Shown here piece after piece: positions 18,617 through 26,820 of a stretch of DNA of 64,000 nucleotides. The stretch spans positions 62,001-126,000 of the forward strand of contig NZ_MPOB01000006.1 of the NCBI RefSeq assembly GCF_002148795.1, in the 5' to 3' direction. Both the position numbers and the translations under genes were made by a program. The stretch is from Oceanibaculum nanhaiense. GTDB taxonomy: Bacteria; Pseudomonadota; Alphaproteobacteria; Oceanibaculales; Oceanibaculaceae. Position 1 is the first letter of the stretch. The number at the start of each line of letters is the position of its first letter. The notes under the pieces are model-generated. The model was given only the letters and a program-made list of their open reading frames with translations. It did no database searches and was not told the DNA's origin.

Positions 18617-19471
18617 TCACTCCCCCCGTGCCAGCTGCTTCAGCGCGTCGGGGATATCGTCCCAGCCGTCATAGGTGCCGTCCTTGAAGAAGGCGACCAC
18701 GCCGTTGCGGTCGATAATGAAGGTGGTGGGGGTGCGGGCGCGCAAGCTCTGGCCGTCAGCGAAGGTGATGCCGTGATAGGCGTTGGCATCATAGACCGGG
18801 ATATCGATCTTCTTCGACTTCAGCCAGTCGCGCGTGACCGAGGCATCCTCGCGGATCGGGATCAGGAAGAAGGCGATGGCGGGATCGTCCTTCACCTGCC
18901 TGTAGGCCGCGTGCACGCGGGAAATCTCACCCTGGCAATAGGGGCACCAGGTGCCGAACTGTTGGAACAGCACGGCCTTGCCGCGCATCCCTTCCAGCGT
19001 CAGCTTGTTGCCGGCTTCGTCGGTGAGGTCGAGGTCGGGAATCGGCTCGCCGACAGCGATGCCGCGCTTCACCCCGTCCGAGGGCGGGCTTGATGTGCGC
19101 AGGGCCAGCGCCGCGCTGCCGGCGGCGGCATATTTCTCGGCCAGTGCGGCATCGTCCGGCTGCGGTTCGAACACCACGTTACGGTCGCGGGCATAGATGC
19201 GGCAGGGCGTGCGCGCCCGCTTGTTGCAATAGGAGAGTGCATACTGCTCCGCCTCGTAGGCGCTGCCGCCGCGCCCCCAGCCCCAGCCGCCATCGGGCGA
19301 CAGGGCGAACACGTAATCGCGCCCCGGTTCGTCCCGCACCTTGTCGAGATAGGCTTCCCACCCCTTCAGCCCGCTGGCATGCAGGAAGGGCGGCGCCTCG
19401 GCCAAGGCCGGCCCCGCCGGCAGGAGCAGCGCCAAAATCGCAAAGAAGACATTCCGTACAGACCGCCGCAT
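18617..19471 (-). CDS. secreted thioredoxin-like (TlpA/redoxin) protein with extra N-terminal domain
   Basis: A 284-residue protein with a Sec signal (to about residue 24, ALA-EA). Residues about 30-105 form a small cysteine-containing domain (GGWGWGRGGSAYEAEQYALS, YCNKRARTPC) resembling DUF4189-like modules. From 138 there is a TlpA-type thioredoxin fold, with C176 and C179 in FGTWCPYC and cis-Pro in RTPTTFII. It is expected to act as a periplasmic thiol reductase. GGAGGT precedes the ATG. The combination of the two domains is unusual. Confidence 0.82.
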   Translation of the reverse strand: MRRSVRNVFFAILALLLPAGPALAEAPPFLHASGLKGWEAYLDKVRDEPGRDYVFALSPDGGWGWGRGGSAYEAEQYALSYCNKRARTPCRIYARDRNVVFEPQPDDAALAEKYAAAGSAALALRTSSPPSDGVKRGIAVGEPIPDLDLTDEAGNKLTLEGMRGKAVLFQQFGTWCPYCQGEISRVHAAYRQVKDDPAIAFFLIPIREDASVTRDWLKSKKIDIPVYDANAYHGITFADGQSLRARTPTTFIIDRNGVVAFFKDGTYDGWDDIPDALKQLARGE

Positions 19472-19682
19472 CTCACACCTCCGGCTTTTCTCTACAGCGG
19501 TAAAATAATGCCATGGCCGTGCGGCGCTGCCGACAATTTTTAGATGACAAAAGCGTGATGGACGATTTGTCCCCAGCCATGCGTCAGCCTTGACCCTTGG
19601 CTTCGCCTGTCAGGGCTACTAACATCCGCGCCGAAGTCCGACATAACAGTTGCGACCGATCCGAATCACAGGAGAAACGCCA

Positions 19683-21116
19683 ATGTATCCCGAGGTTTCC
19701 CTCTATATTGACGGCAAATGGTGCAAGGGCGCCACGGGCCGCAGCGAGCCGATCCTGAACCCGGCCACCGAAGAGGAAATCGGCACCGTCCCGCATGCCG
19801 ACAAGGCGGACCTCAACCGCGCGCTGGCCGCCGCCGAGAAGGGCTTCGCGCAGTGGAAGCACGTCTCCGCCTATGACCGCTCGAAGATCATGCGCAAGGC
19901 CGCCGACCTGCTGCGCAGCCGCGCCGACGCCATTGCCAAGGTGATGACGCTGGAGCAGGGCAAGCCCGTCGCCCAGGCCAAGGGCGAGACGATGGCCGGC
20001 GCCGACATCATCGACTGGTTCGCCGAGGAAGCGCGCCGCACCTATGGCCGCGTCATCCCGGCCCGCGCCGACGGCATCTACCAGCTGGTCATCAAGGAGC
20101 CGGTCGGCGTCGTCGCCGCCTTCACGCCGTGGAACTTCCCGATCAACCAGGCGGTGCGCAAGATTTCCGCCGCCCTGGCCGCCGGCTGCTCGATCATCAT
20201 CAAGGGCCCGGAGGAAACCCCGGCTGCCTGCATGGAACTGGTCAAGGCCTATATCGACGCCGGCGTGCCGGCGGGCGTCATCAACCTGGTCTATGGCGTG
20301 CCGTCCGAGGTGTCGGAATATCTGATCCCGCACCCGATCGTGAAGAAGGTCACCTTCACCGGCTCCACCGCCGTGGGCAAGCAGCTCGCCGGTCTGGCCG
20401 GCCTGCACATGAAGCGCGTGACGATGGAGCTGGGCGGACACGCCCCGGCCATCGTGTTCGAGGATGCCGACCTCGACACCGCCGTGAAGATTCTGGGCGT
20501 GAACAAGTTCCGCAATGGCGGGCAGGTCTGCGTCTCGCCGACCCGCTTCCTGGTGCATGAATCACTGTACGGCAAGTTCGTCGATGCCTTCACCGACATC
20601 GCGAAGAACACCAAGGTCGGCAACGGCCTGGAAGACGGCGTGGAGATGGGGCCGCTGGCCAATGGCCGCCGCGTCACCGCCATGGAGGCGCTGGTCGCCG
20701 ACGCCGTGTCCAAGGGTGCCACGGTGAAGACCGGCGGCAAGCGCATTGGCAACAAGGGCTATTTCTTCGAGCCGACGGTGCTGACCGACGTGTCGGACGA
20801 TGCCCGCATCCTGCATGAGGAGCCGTTCGGCCCGGTCGCCCCGATCATGCCGTTCAGCAGCTTCGACGAGGTGGTGAAGGAGGCCAACCGCCTGCCCTAC
20901 GGCCTGGCGGCTTATGCCTACACCAACTCCGCCAAGACTGCGAACGCCATCGGCGCCGCCGTCGAGAGCGGCATGGTATCGATCAACCATCACGGCCTGG
21001 CCCTGCCGGAAGTGCCGTTCGGCGGCATCAAGGACAGCGGTTATGGCAGCGAGGGCGGTTCGGAAGCCATTGAGGCCTATCTGAACACCAAGTTCGTCAC
21101 ACAAGCCGGCCTGTAA
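19683..21116 (+). CDS. NAD-dependent succinate-semialdehyde dehydrogenase family protein
   Basis: A 477-residue aldehyde dehydrogenase. Active-site motifs are TPWNFPINQ, the general base in MELGGHAPAIV, the nucleophile cysteine in NGGQVCVSP and EEPFGPVAP. The opening YIDGKWCKG and closing PFGGIKDSGYGSEGG fit the succinate-semialdehyde or related semialdehyde group. ATG 19683 after AGGAGA was chosen over the upstream in-frame start at 19650. It is monocistronic, closed by the terminator at 21156-21186. The substrate is uncertain. Confidence 0.92.
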   Translation: MYPEVSLYIDGKWCKGATGRSEPILNPATEEEIGTVPHADKADLNRALAAAEKGFAQWKHVSAYDRSKIMRKAADLLRSRADAIAKVMTLEQGKPVAQAKGETMAGADIIDWFAEEARRTYGRVIPARADGIYQLVIKEPVGVVAAFTPWNFPINQAVRKISAALAAGCSIIIKGPEETPAACMELVKAYIDAGVPAGVINLVYGVPSEVSEYLIPHPIVKKVTFTGSTAVGKQLAGLAGLHMKRVTMELGGHAPAIVFEDADLDTAVKILGVNKFRNGGQVCVSPTRFLVHESLYGKFVDAFTDIAKNTKVGNGLEDGVEMGPLANGRRVTAMEALVADAVSKGATVKTGGKRIGNKGYFFEPTVLTDVSDDARILHEEPFGPVAPIMPFSSFDEVVKEANRLPYGLAAYAYTNSAKTANAIGAAVESGMVSINHHGLALPEVPFGGIKDSGYGSEGGSEAIEAYLNTKFVTQAGL

Positions 21117-21149
21117 GGGGCTGGCCTGTAAGCCGGTCCTGCCGACAAG

Positions 21150-21187
21150 AAAAAAGGCCGTCACCCTCGCGGGTGGCGGCCTTTTTC
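21150..21187. terminator. bidirectional intrinsic terminator between the ALDH gene and prfB
   Basis: The stem GGCCGTCACCC (21156-21166) pairs with GGGTGGCGGCC (21171-21181) around a TCGC loop, with one G-U pair. A T5 tract follows and an A run precedes, so it works on both strands. Confidence 0.93.
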
Positions 21188-21220
21188 GTGTCGTGCGGCA
21201 AGAAGATCAGGCGGTCTGGC

Positions 21221-22340
21221 CTAGGCGGTCTGCCCGGCCCCGTCGCCCAGCTTGGAGGCCAGCGAGGCTTCCAGGAAGCGGTCGATATCGCCATCCAGCA
21301 CGGCGCCGGAATTGCCGGTCTCAACCCCGGTGCGCAGGTCCTTCACCATCTGATAGGGCTGCAGCACATAGGAGCGGATCTGGTGCCCCCAGCCGATGTC
21401 GGTCTTGGCGTCTTCCTGCGCCTGCGCCGCCTCCTCGCGCAGCTGCAATTCCCGCTCATACAGACGCGCCTTCAGCATCGAGAAGGCGGTAGCGCGGTTC
21501 TTGTGCTGCGAGCGGTCGCTCTGGCACTGCACCACGATGCCGGTCGGGATATGGGTGATGCGGATGGCACTGTCGGTCTTGTTGACGTGCTGGCCGCCGG
21601 CCCCCGAGGCCCGGTAGGTGTCGATGCGCAGGTCCTTTTCCTCGTATTCCACCTCGATCTCGTCATCGACCACGGGATAGACCCACACCGAGGAAAAGCT
21701 GGTGTGGCGCCTGGCCTGCGAATCGAACGGCGAGATGCGCACCAGCCGGTGCACGCCGCTTTCATGCTTCAGCCAGCCATAGGCATTCGGGCCAGTGATC
21801 TTCAGCGTGGCCGATTTCAGCCCGGCTTCTTCGCCGGCGCTTTCTTCCAGCCATTCGACCTTGTAGTCATGCTGCTCGGCCCAGCGTGTGTACATGCGCG
21901 ACAGCATCAAGGCCCAGTCCTGCGCCTCGGTGCCGCCAGCGCCGGCATGCACTTCAAGATAGCAGTCATTGCTGTCCGCCTCGCCCGACAGCAGGCTTTC
22001 CAGCTGCTTCTTGGCCGCGATCTCGCGCAGCCGAGCCAGTACCTTCTCGGCCTCGGTGACGACATCCTGGTCGCCCTCCATCTCGCCGAGTTCGATCAGT
22101 TCCAGCGTATCGTTCAGCTCGCGCTCGATGGCGCGATAGCCCTCGATGCCCTTTTCCAGCTGGGTGCGCTCGCGCAGCAGCTTCTGCGCCTTGTCGCTGT
22201 CGTTCCACAAATTGGGATCGGCCGTGAGGGCATTCAGCTCGTCGAACCGGGAAACCGCACGATCCCAGTCAAAGATGCCTCCTCAGCAGCGCCAACGAGT
22301 CTCTGATCTCGTCGGCGACCGCTTGAATTTCCGCGCGCAT
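21221..22340 (-). CDS. prfB: peptide chain release factor 2, with programmed +1 frameshift
   Basis: The product is about 372 residues and is read by joining 22340-22272 to 22270-21221. The first 23 codons start [14 protein letters not shown] and end in CTT followed by in-frame TGA; the +1 frame continues [20 protein letters not shown] three bases before CTT completes the classic RF2 recoding site. The rest has the stop-recognition SPF motif ([10 protein letters not shown]) and the peptidyl-hydrolase loop [15 protein letters not shown]2 ends translation at UGA and UAA and controls its own synthesis: low RF2 favours the frameshift. It is the last gene after amiC and mrcA. Confidence 0.97.
22268..22283 (-). 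promoter_or_regulatory. prfB: prfB programmed +1 frameshift site
   Basis: On the minus strand the sequence is AGGAGG-CAT-CTT-TGA-C. The internal Shine-Dalgarno (22283-22278) is three bases from the slippery CTT (22274-22272), and the UGA is followed by C, as in the E. coli site. The ribosome skips the T at 22271. Confidence 0.95.
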
Positions 22341-22394
22341 CGCGTCTCTCCAAATCCAGTCAGGTTGCCGGCGGCATGCCGGCAGGAAGCGCCC

Positions 22395-24806
22395 TTAATA
22401 CAGGCCGCCGAGCCCGGTCGCAACCGGCGCCCTTTCATCTCCGGTCGTGGTATCGCCGATGGAAGGCGGCATGTCCGCCTGCCCCGGTTCCGGCGCCGTG
22501 CCGGGCCGGAACGCTTCCAGGATCACCGCACCGCCATCGCCGGACCGCGCCAGCTGGCCCGTGGAGGCGTCGATGCGCACGAACTGCACGCCGGGCGGCA
22601 CACGGAACGGGACCGAGGGCTCGCCTTCCAGCGCCTCGGCCATGAAGGCCTTGAAGATCGGCGCCGCGACGGTGGAACCCGACTCGCGCCCCCCCAGGGT
22701 GCGGGGCTGGTCGAAACCGACGAACACGCCAACCGCCAGATCCGGCGAAAAGCCGACGAACCAAGTGTCCAGACTGTCGTTGGTGGTGCCGGTCTTGCCG
22801 GCCAGCGGGCGGTTCAGCTCGGCGATCCGGCGGCCGGTGCCACGCAGGACCACCCCCTGCAGCATGGAGGTCATCTGATAGGCCGTCACCGGCGCGACCA
22901 CCTCCTCGCGCAAATCCGGCACCCGGGGGACGCTCTGCCCGTCCCAGACATCGACGAGGCAGTCCTCGCAGGGCCGCACATCGTGACGGTACAGCGTCCG
23001 GCCGTTGCGGTCCTGGATGCGGTCGATCAGATGCGGGGATATCCGCTTGCCGCCATTCACCATCATGGCGTAGCCGGCGGTCATCCGCATCAGCGTGGTT
23101 TCCCCGGCGCCCAGCGACATCGACAGCAGCGGCTGCAGATCGTCCATCACCCCGAAACGGCGGGCATACTCCACCACCTTCGGCATGCCGACCATCGCCG
23201 CCAGCCGCACCGTCATCAGGTTGCGCGACTTCTCGATGCCGACGCGCATCGGCTGCGGGCCATAGAATTCGTTGGAATAGTTGGAAGGCTTCCATTTCGG
23301 CAGCCCCGGCCCCTGGTCGAGAACGATGGGGCCGTCGATGATGACGGTGGCCGGCGTGAAGCCATTATCCAGCGCCGCCATATAGACGAAGGGCTTGAAG
23401 GAGGAACCGGGCTGCCGGTTCGCCTGGGTGACCCGGTTGAACTGGCTTTCGTCGAAGCTCCAGCCACCGGTCATCGCCAGCACGCGGCCGGTATGCGGGT
23501 CCATCGCTACCAGCGCACCTTCCACATCAGGCACCTGACGCAGAGCGAAATTCCCCTCCGACGACAGCGCCTCGACAGCAATCACGTCACCGACCGCCAA
23601 CACATCGCCGGCGCGGCGCACCTCCGCCCCCAGCTTCTGATCCTCCTGCCAGGGCCGCGCCCAGCGCAGCTCAGCGAAGGGCACGGTACCGCGCGCGCCA
23701 TCGGTCAGCCCGACACGGACCTGATCATTGGCGACCTCCAGCACCACGGCCAGCCGCCACGGCGCCAGCCCGGCCGGCGTCTTCACCTGCGCCAGCGCCA
23801 CCCGCCAGTCGCCGCCCACATCGATCCGGTCGATGGGGCCGCGCCAGCCATGCCGCCGGTCATAGGCGACCAGGCCGTCGCGCAACGCGCGGTCGGCAAT
23901 AGCCTGAAGTTCTGGCGAGATCGATGTCCGAACCGACAGGCCGCCGCCATAGGCGCCATCCTCGCCGAAGCGGTCAACCAGTTCGCGGCGCACTTCCTCG
24001 GCGAAATAATCGGCGACGGTGAACTGCTCCGAATCGCGGCGTCGCATCATCAGCGGCTCGGCCATCGCCATATCGGCCTCGGCGGCCGAGATATGGCCGT
24101 TTTCCAGCATGCGCATGATAACCCAGTCGCGCCGCGCCTTGGCGGCGTCGCGATGCCGTACCGGATGGTAATTGCTGGGCGCTTTCGGCAGCGCCGCCAG
24201 ATAGGCCGCCTCGGCGATCGTCAGATCGACCAGCGACTTGTTGAAATAATTCAGCGCCGCCGCCGCCACGCCATAGGCGCGGTTGCCGAGGAAAATCTCG
24301 TTCAGATAAAGTTCGAGGATGCGTTCCTTGCTGAACGCCTTCTCCATGCGGAAGGCGAGCATCGCCTCCTTGATCTTGCGGTCGATGGAGACCTCGTTGG
24401 TCAGCAGGAAATTCTTCGCGACCTGCTGGGTGATGGTGGACGCCCCCACCGGGCGCCGGTCGGAGCCGAATTGCTGCAGGTTCTGCACCACGGCGCGCAG
24501 GATGCCCTGGACGTCGATACCGGGATGCTCGAAGAAATTCTTGTCCTCGGCCGACAGGAAGGCATTCACCAGCCGCTTCGGCATCGCCTCATAGGGCACG
24601 AAGACGCGGCGTTCGGTGGCATATTCGGCCAGCAGCCGACCGTCACCGGCATGCACGCGGGTCACCATCGGCGGACGGTAGTCCGCAAGCTGCTTATAAT
24701 CCGGCAAATCCTGGCTGTAATGATGCAGCACGAAAGCCACACCGGCGACCCCGACAATCGTCAGAAGCAGCAAGAGTCCCGCCAGATATCCAAGAAACCG
24801 AGTCAT
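22395..24806 (-). CDS. mrcA: penicillin-binding protein 1A
   Basis: An 803-residue class A PBP. A single N-terminal membrane anchor is followed by a GT51 transglycosylase domain (catalytic Glu in SAEDKNFFEHPGID, then GASTITQQVAKNF) and an OB-like region. The transpeptidase has the nucleophile serine in PGSSFKPFVY, the SRN-like KSRNLMTVRL and the KTGTTNDSLDTWFVG box. It polymerises and cross-links peptidoglycan at the inner membrane. GGAGGA precedes the ATG. It lies between amiC and prfB, an arrangement common in alphaproteobacteria. Confidence 0.96.
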   Translation of the reverse strand: MTRFLGYLAGLLLLLTIVGVAGVAFVLHHYSQDLPDYKQLADYRPPMVTRVHAGDGRLLAEYATERRVFVPYEAMPKRLVNAFLSAEDKNFFEHPGIDVQGILRAVVQNLQQFGSDRRPVGASTITQQVAKNFLLTNEVSIDRKIKEAMLAFRMEKAFSKERILELYLNEIFLGNRAYGVAAAALNYFNKSLVDLTIAEAAYLAALPKAPSNYHPVRHRDAAKARRDWVIMRMLENGHISAAEADMAMAEPLMMRRRDSEQFTVADYFAEEVRRELVDRFGEDGAYGGGLSVRTSISPELQAIADRALRDGLVAYDRRHGWRGPIDRIDVGGDWRVALAQVKTPAGLAPWRLAVVLEVANDQVRVGLTDGARGTVPFAELRWARPWQEDQKLGAEVRRAGDVLAVGDVIAVEALSSEGNFALRQVPDVEGALVAMDPHTGRVLAMTGGWSFDESQFNRVTQANRQPGSSFKPFVYMAALDNGFTPATVIIDGPIVLDQGPGLPKWKPSNYSNEFYGPQPMRVGIEKSRNLMTVRLAAMVGMPKVVEYARRFGVMDDLQPLLSMSLGAGETTLMRMTAGYAMMVNGGKRISPHLIDRIQDRNGRTLYRHDVRPCEDCLVDVWDGQSVPRVPDLREEVVAPVTAYQMTSMLQGVVLRGTGRRIAELNRPLAGKTGTTNDSLDTWFVGFSPDLAVGVFVGFDQPRTLGGRESGSTVAAPIFKAFMAEALEGEPSVPFRVPPGVQFVRIDASTGQLARSGDGGAVILEAFRPGTAPEPGQADMPPSIGDTTTGDERAPVATGLGGLY

Positions 24807-24973
24807 TTTCCTCCGAAACCCGTCTGATCCGCCGGGAAGCCCGCAATGCGATGGCCAGCCCCGTTTCCAACCCCGTGCTCAATCCCTTGAGCAGCATCAC
24901 CATCCTGTCACAACGTCACCACCATGGCAGCCGTTCCCAAAGAAGGGGATGCCTGCCGATGGTCCGTCCGCCC

Positions 24974-25011
24974 CAGATCAGGCCCCAGATCAGGCCCCCA
25001 GATCAGGCCCC
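24974..25011. repeat. three tandem 12-13 bp repeats after amiC
   Basis: The unit CAGATCAGGCCCC occurs three times in a row, with a fourth degenerate copy (CTGGTCAGG) running into the amiC stop at 25015. It lies in the amiC-mrcA gap. Confidence 0.85.
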
Positions 25012-25014
25012 TGG

Positions 25015-26304
25015 TCAGGAACGGCTGACGCTATCCTTGAAAGCGAAAAAAGCGTCAATGCCGCTGGCGATCCCGCGGGCCAGCTTGTCGCGATGGCGGG
25101 CATCGCGCAGATGGCGTTCGTCGGTCGCGTTCGACAGGAAGCCGAGTTCCACCAGCACCGAGGGTACGTCCGGCGCTTTTAACACGGCGAATCCGGCAAA
25201 ACGATGGCTGCGGCGCAGCAGCGGCGTCACCGGGTCCAGTTCCTTCAGCAGCATGGCGGCGAACCGGGCGCTGTCGTTCATGGTTTCGCGCTGCGCCAGG
25301 TTGATGAGGATGTTGGTGACCTCGGGACTTTCCGTGGACAGGTCGATACCGCCGATAAGGTCGGCCTTGTTTTCCTTCTGCGCCAGCGCCTCGGCCTCGG
25401 CGTCAGAGGCGGTTTCCGACAGCGAATAGACCGACAGACCACGCAAATTCTTGTTCTTGATCGCATCGGCATGCAGCGAGATGAACAGTTCAGCCCCCTC
25501 GCGCCGGGCGATGGCGAAGCGTTCGCGCAACCGCACGAAGATGTCGCGCTCGCGAGTCAGCAACACATGGTACTTGCCGGTACGCTCCAGCACCTGCTTC
25601 AGCTGCTTGGCCATCGCCAGCGTGATGTCCTTCTCATAGACTCCACTGGTGCCGATAGCGCCCGGATCGACGCCGCCATGCCCCGGATCGATCGCCACCA
25701 CGCGCTTGCCGTCGGCGCGGCGTGGCGTTTCGGCGAACGGAACCAGCGGCTGCCCCCGCGGCGGTGCCGGTGCCAGGCTGCGCCGCACCGCCATGCTGGT
25801 ACGCGAGGCGGCCATGAACTTCGCCGGCGAACTTGCGGCAACATCGATCACCAGCCGGTAATGCGGCGTCTCGCCCGGCGGCAGCAGGAAAGCCTCCTGC
25901 ACCTCGAACGGACGCGCCATGTCCATCACCACGCGCGACACGCCGGGCTGGAACAGGCCGTAGCGCAGGCCCTGGACCTGCCCGTCCCTGCCCGCGGCCA
26001 TCTCCTCATCCAGCCGCCATTCGATCTCCGGCAGGTCGATGACCAGCCGATAGGGATCGGGCAGCAGGATGATCTGGAACTCGACCGACTGGCTGATATC
26101 GAAGACGATCCGGGTCTTGTCCGGGTGCTGGCCGACCCGCATGCCGGTCACGGACGGTTCGGCCACGGCCGCGTTCGTCAGCCCCAAAAGGAGAAGAAAA
26201 ACTAGCAGGGACAATAATTTAGGAAACGCGGATTGCACCGCGCGGCGGCTTCCGGCGGCGGCAAGGGAGATCGGTCGAAGGGGTCCTGCCAGCTTGGCGA
26301 ACAT
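25015..26304 (-). CDS. amiC: N-acetylmuramoyl-L-alanine amidase
   Basis: A 429-residue exported protein with a signal/anchor at about residues 28-50 and an N-terminal AMIN domain (VTGMRVGQHPDKTRIVFDIS). The C-terminal amidase_3 domain has zinc ligands in AIDPGHGGVDPGAIG, the Glu of the GVYEKDITL region, LFISLHADA and the late VLVELGFLSNATDE. It cleaves peptide stems from murein during cell division. It starts the minus-strand run with mrcA and prfB and is divergent from rne across a 516-bp gap. Confidence 0.94.
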   Translation of the reverse strand: MFAKLAGPLRPISLAAAGSRRAVQSAFPKLLSLLVFLLLLGLTNAAVAEPSVTGMRVGQHPDKTRIVFDISQSVEFQIILLPDPYRLVIDLPEIEWRLDEEMAAGRDGQVQGLRYGLFQPGVSRVVMDMARPFEVQEAFLLPPGETPHYRLVIDVAASSPAKFMAASRTSMAVRRSLAPAPPRGQPLVPFAETPRRADGKRVVAIDPGHGGVDPGAIGTSGVYEKDITLAMAKQLKQVLERTGKYHVLLTRERDIFVRLRERFAIARREGAELFISLHADAIKNKNLRGLSVYSLSETASDAEAEALAQKENKADLIGGIDLSTESPEVTNILINLAQRETMNDSARFAAMLLKELDPVTPLLRRSHRFAGFAVLKAPDVPSVLVELGFLSNATDERHLRDARHRDKLARGIASGIDAFFAFKDSVSRS

Positions 26305-26820
26305 CTAGCGCCTCAGCGTCAATTCGCCACAAAATCTACATCAACTCTATCCGAAAGATCAATTCAAAACGCCAAATTTCGTTATTTTTTCGTCGCTTGC
26401 GGGATTTTCTTACAGTAGCGACAATTACGTTGTGGCGGACCCGCCCCCGGATTATGGTGTACACGCAAATTCCCGCTGTCTGTCGCACCCCTTCTAAAAT
26501 TATCTTGGGCGCGACGGCGTCGCGATTGAGTGGTCAGGTAGAGTTTCTTGCTCCATCGGCTCCGATGCGAGGCGCTCAGGACAAAAAAGCGGAGAAAATG
26601 TGGAACCCTGGGGCCCCCGCCCTTGCCCTGCCAAGCGCAGGCAGGACGGGTTGGCCGACCGGCTATCCTTCATACTGGCCGCTTCACAGCGCCGTTCGGG
26701 ATAGGGATGGCCCAGGCTGGCCCCGCTGATTGACCCGCAAGGGTCAGACTTTATTGCCGCGCCGGCGCCGCTGACCTTGAAACGGTTACGGTTAGCCTAG
26801 GCGCGCCCGGAGAAGGATAT
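26305..26820. other. 516-bp divergent control region between amiC and rne
   Basis: No gene is supported. The amiC-proximal part (26305-26420) is A+T-rich; on the minus strand TTGATC-18 bp-TAGATT is a possible sigma-70-type promoter. The rne-proximal half is G+C-rich and self-complementary, consistent with a long structured 5' leader; rne messages in other bacteria have long leaders used for autoregulation. A perfect hairpin with a GCAA tetraloop lies at 26731-26746. Confidence 0.6.
26731..26746 (+). other. GNRA-capped hairpin in the rne leader
   Basis: TGACCC-GCAA-GGGTCA is a perfect 6-bp stem with a GNRA tetraloop about 75 bp before the rne start. It is not followed by a long T tract, so it is a leader structure rather than a terminator. 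Confidence 0.5.

Noticed and set aside
22210-22340. prfB as a disrupted gene
   Set aside because: The stop at codon 24 is the programmed frameshift UGA, with the proper Shine-Dalgarno and CTT context.
21173-24827. Long plus-strand open frames opposite prfB and mrcA
   Set aside because: These are shadows; the minus strand encodes intact, well-known proteins.
26660-26760. Minus-strand stretch faintly resembling 5S rRNA (CCATCCCTATCCCGAAC)
   Set aside because: Only about 20-30 bases look similar, the flanking helices are absent, and no 16S/23S genes are near; it is better explained as part of the structured rne leader.
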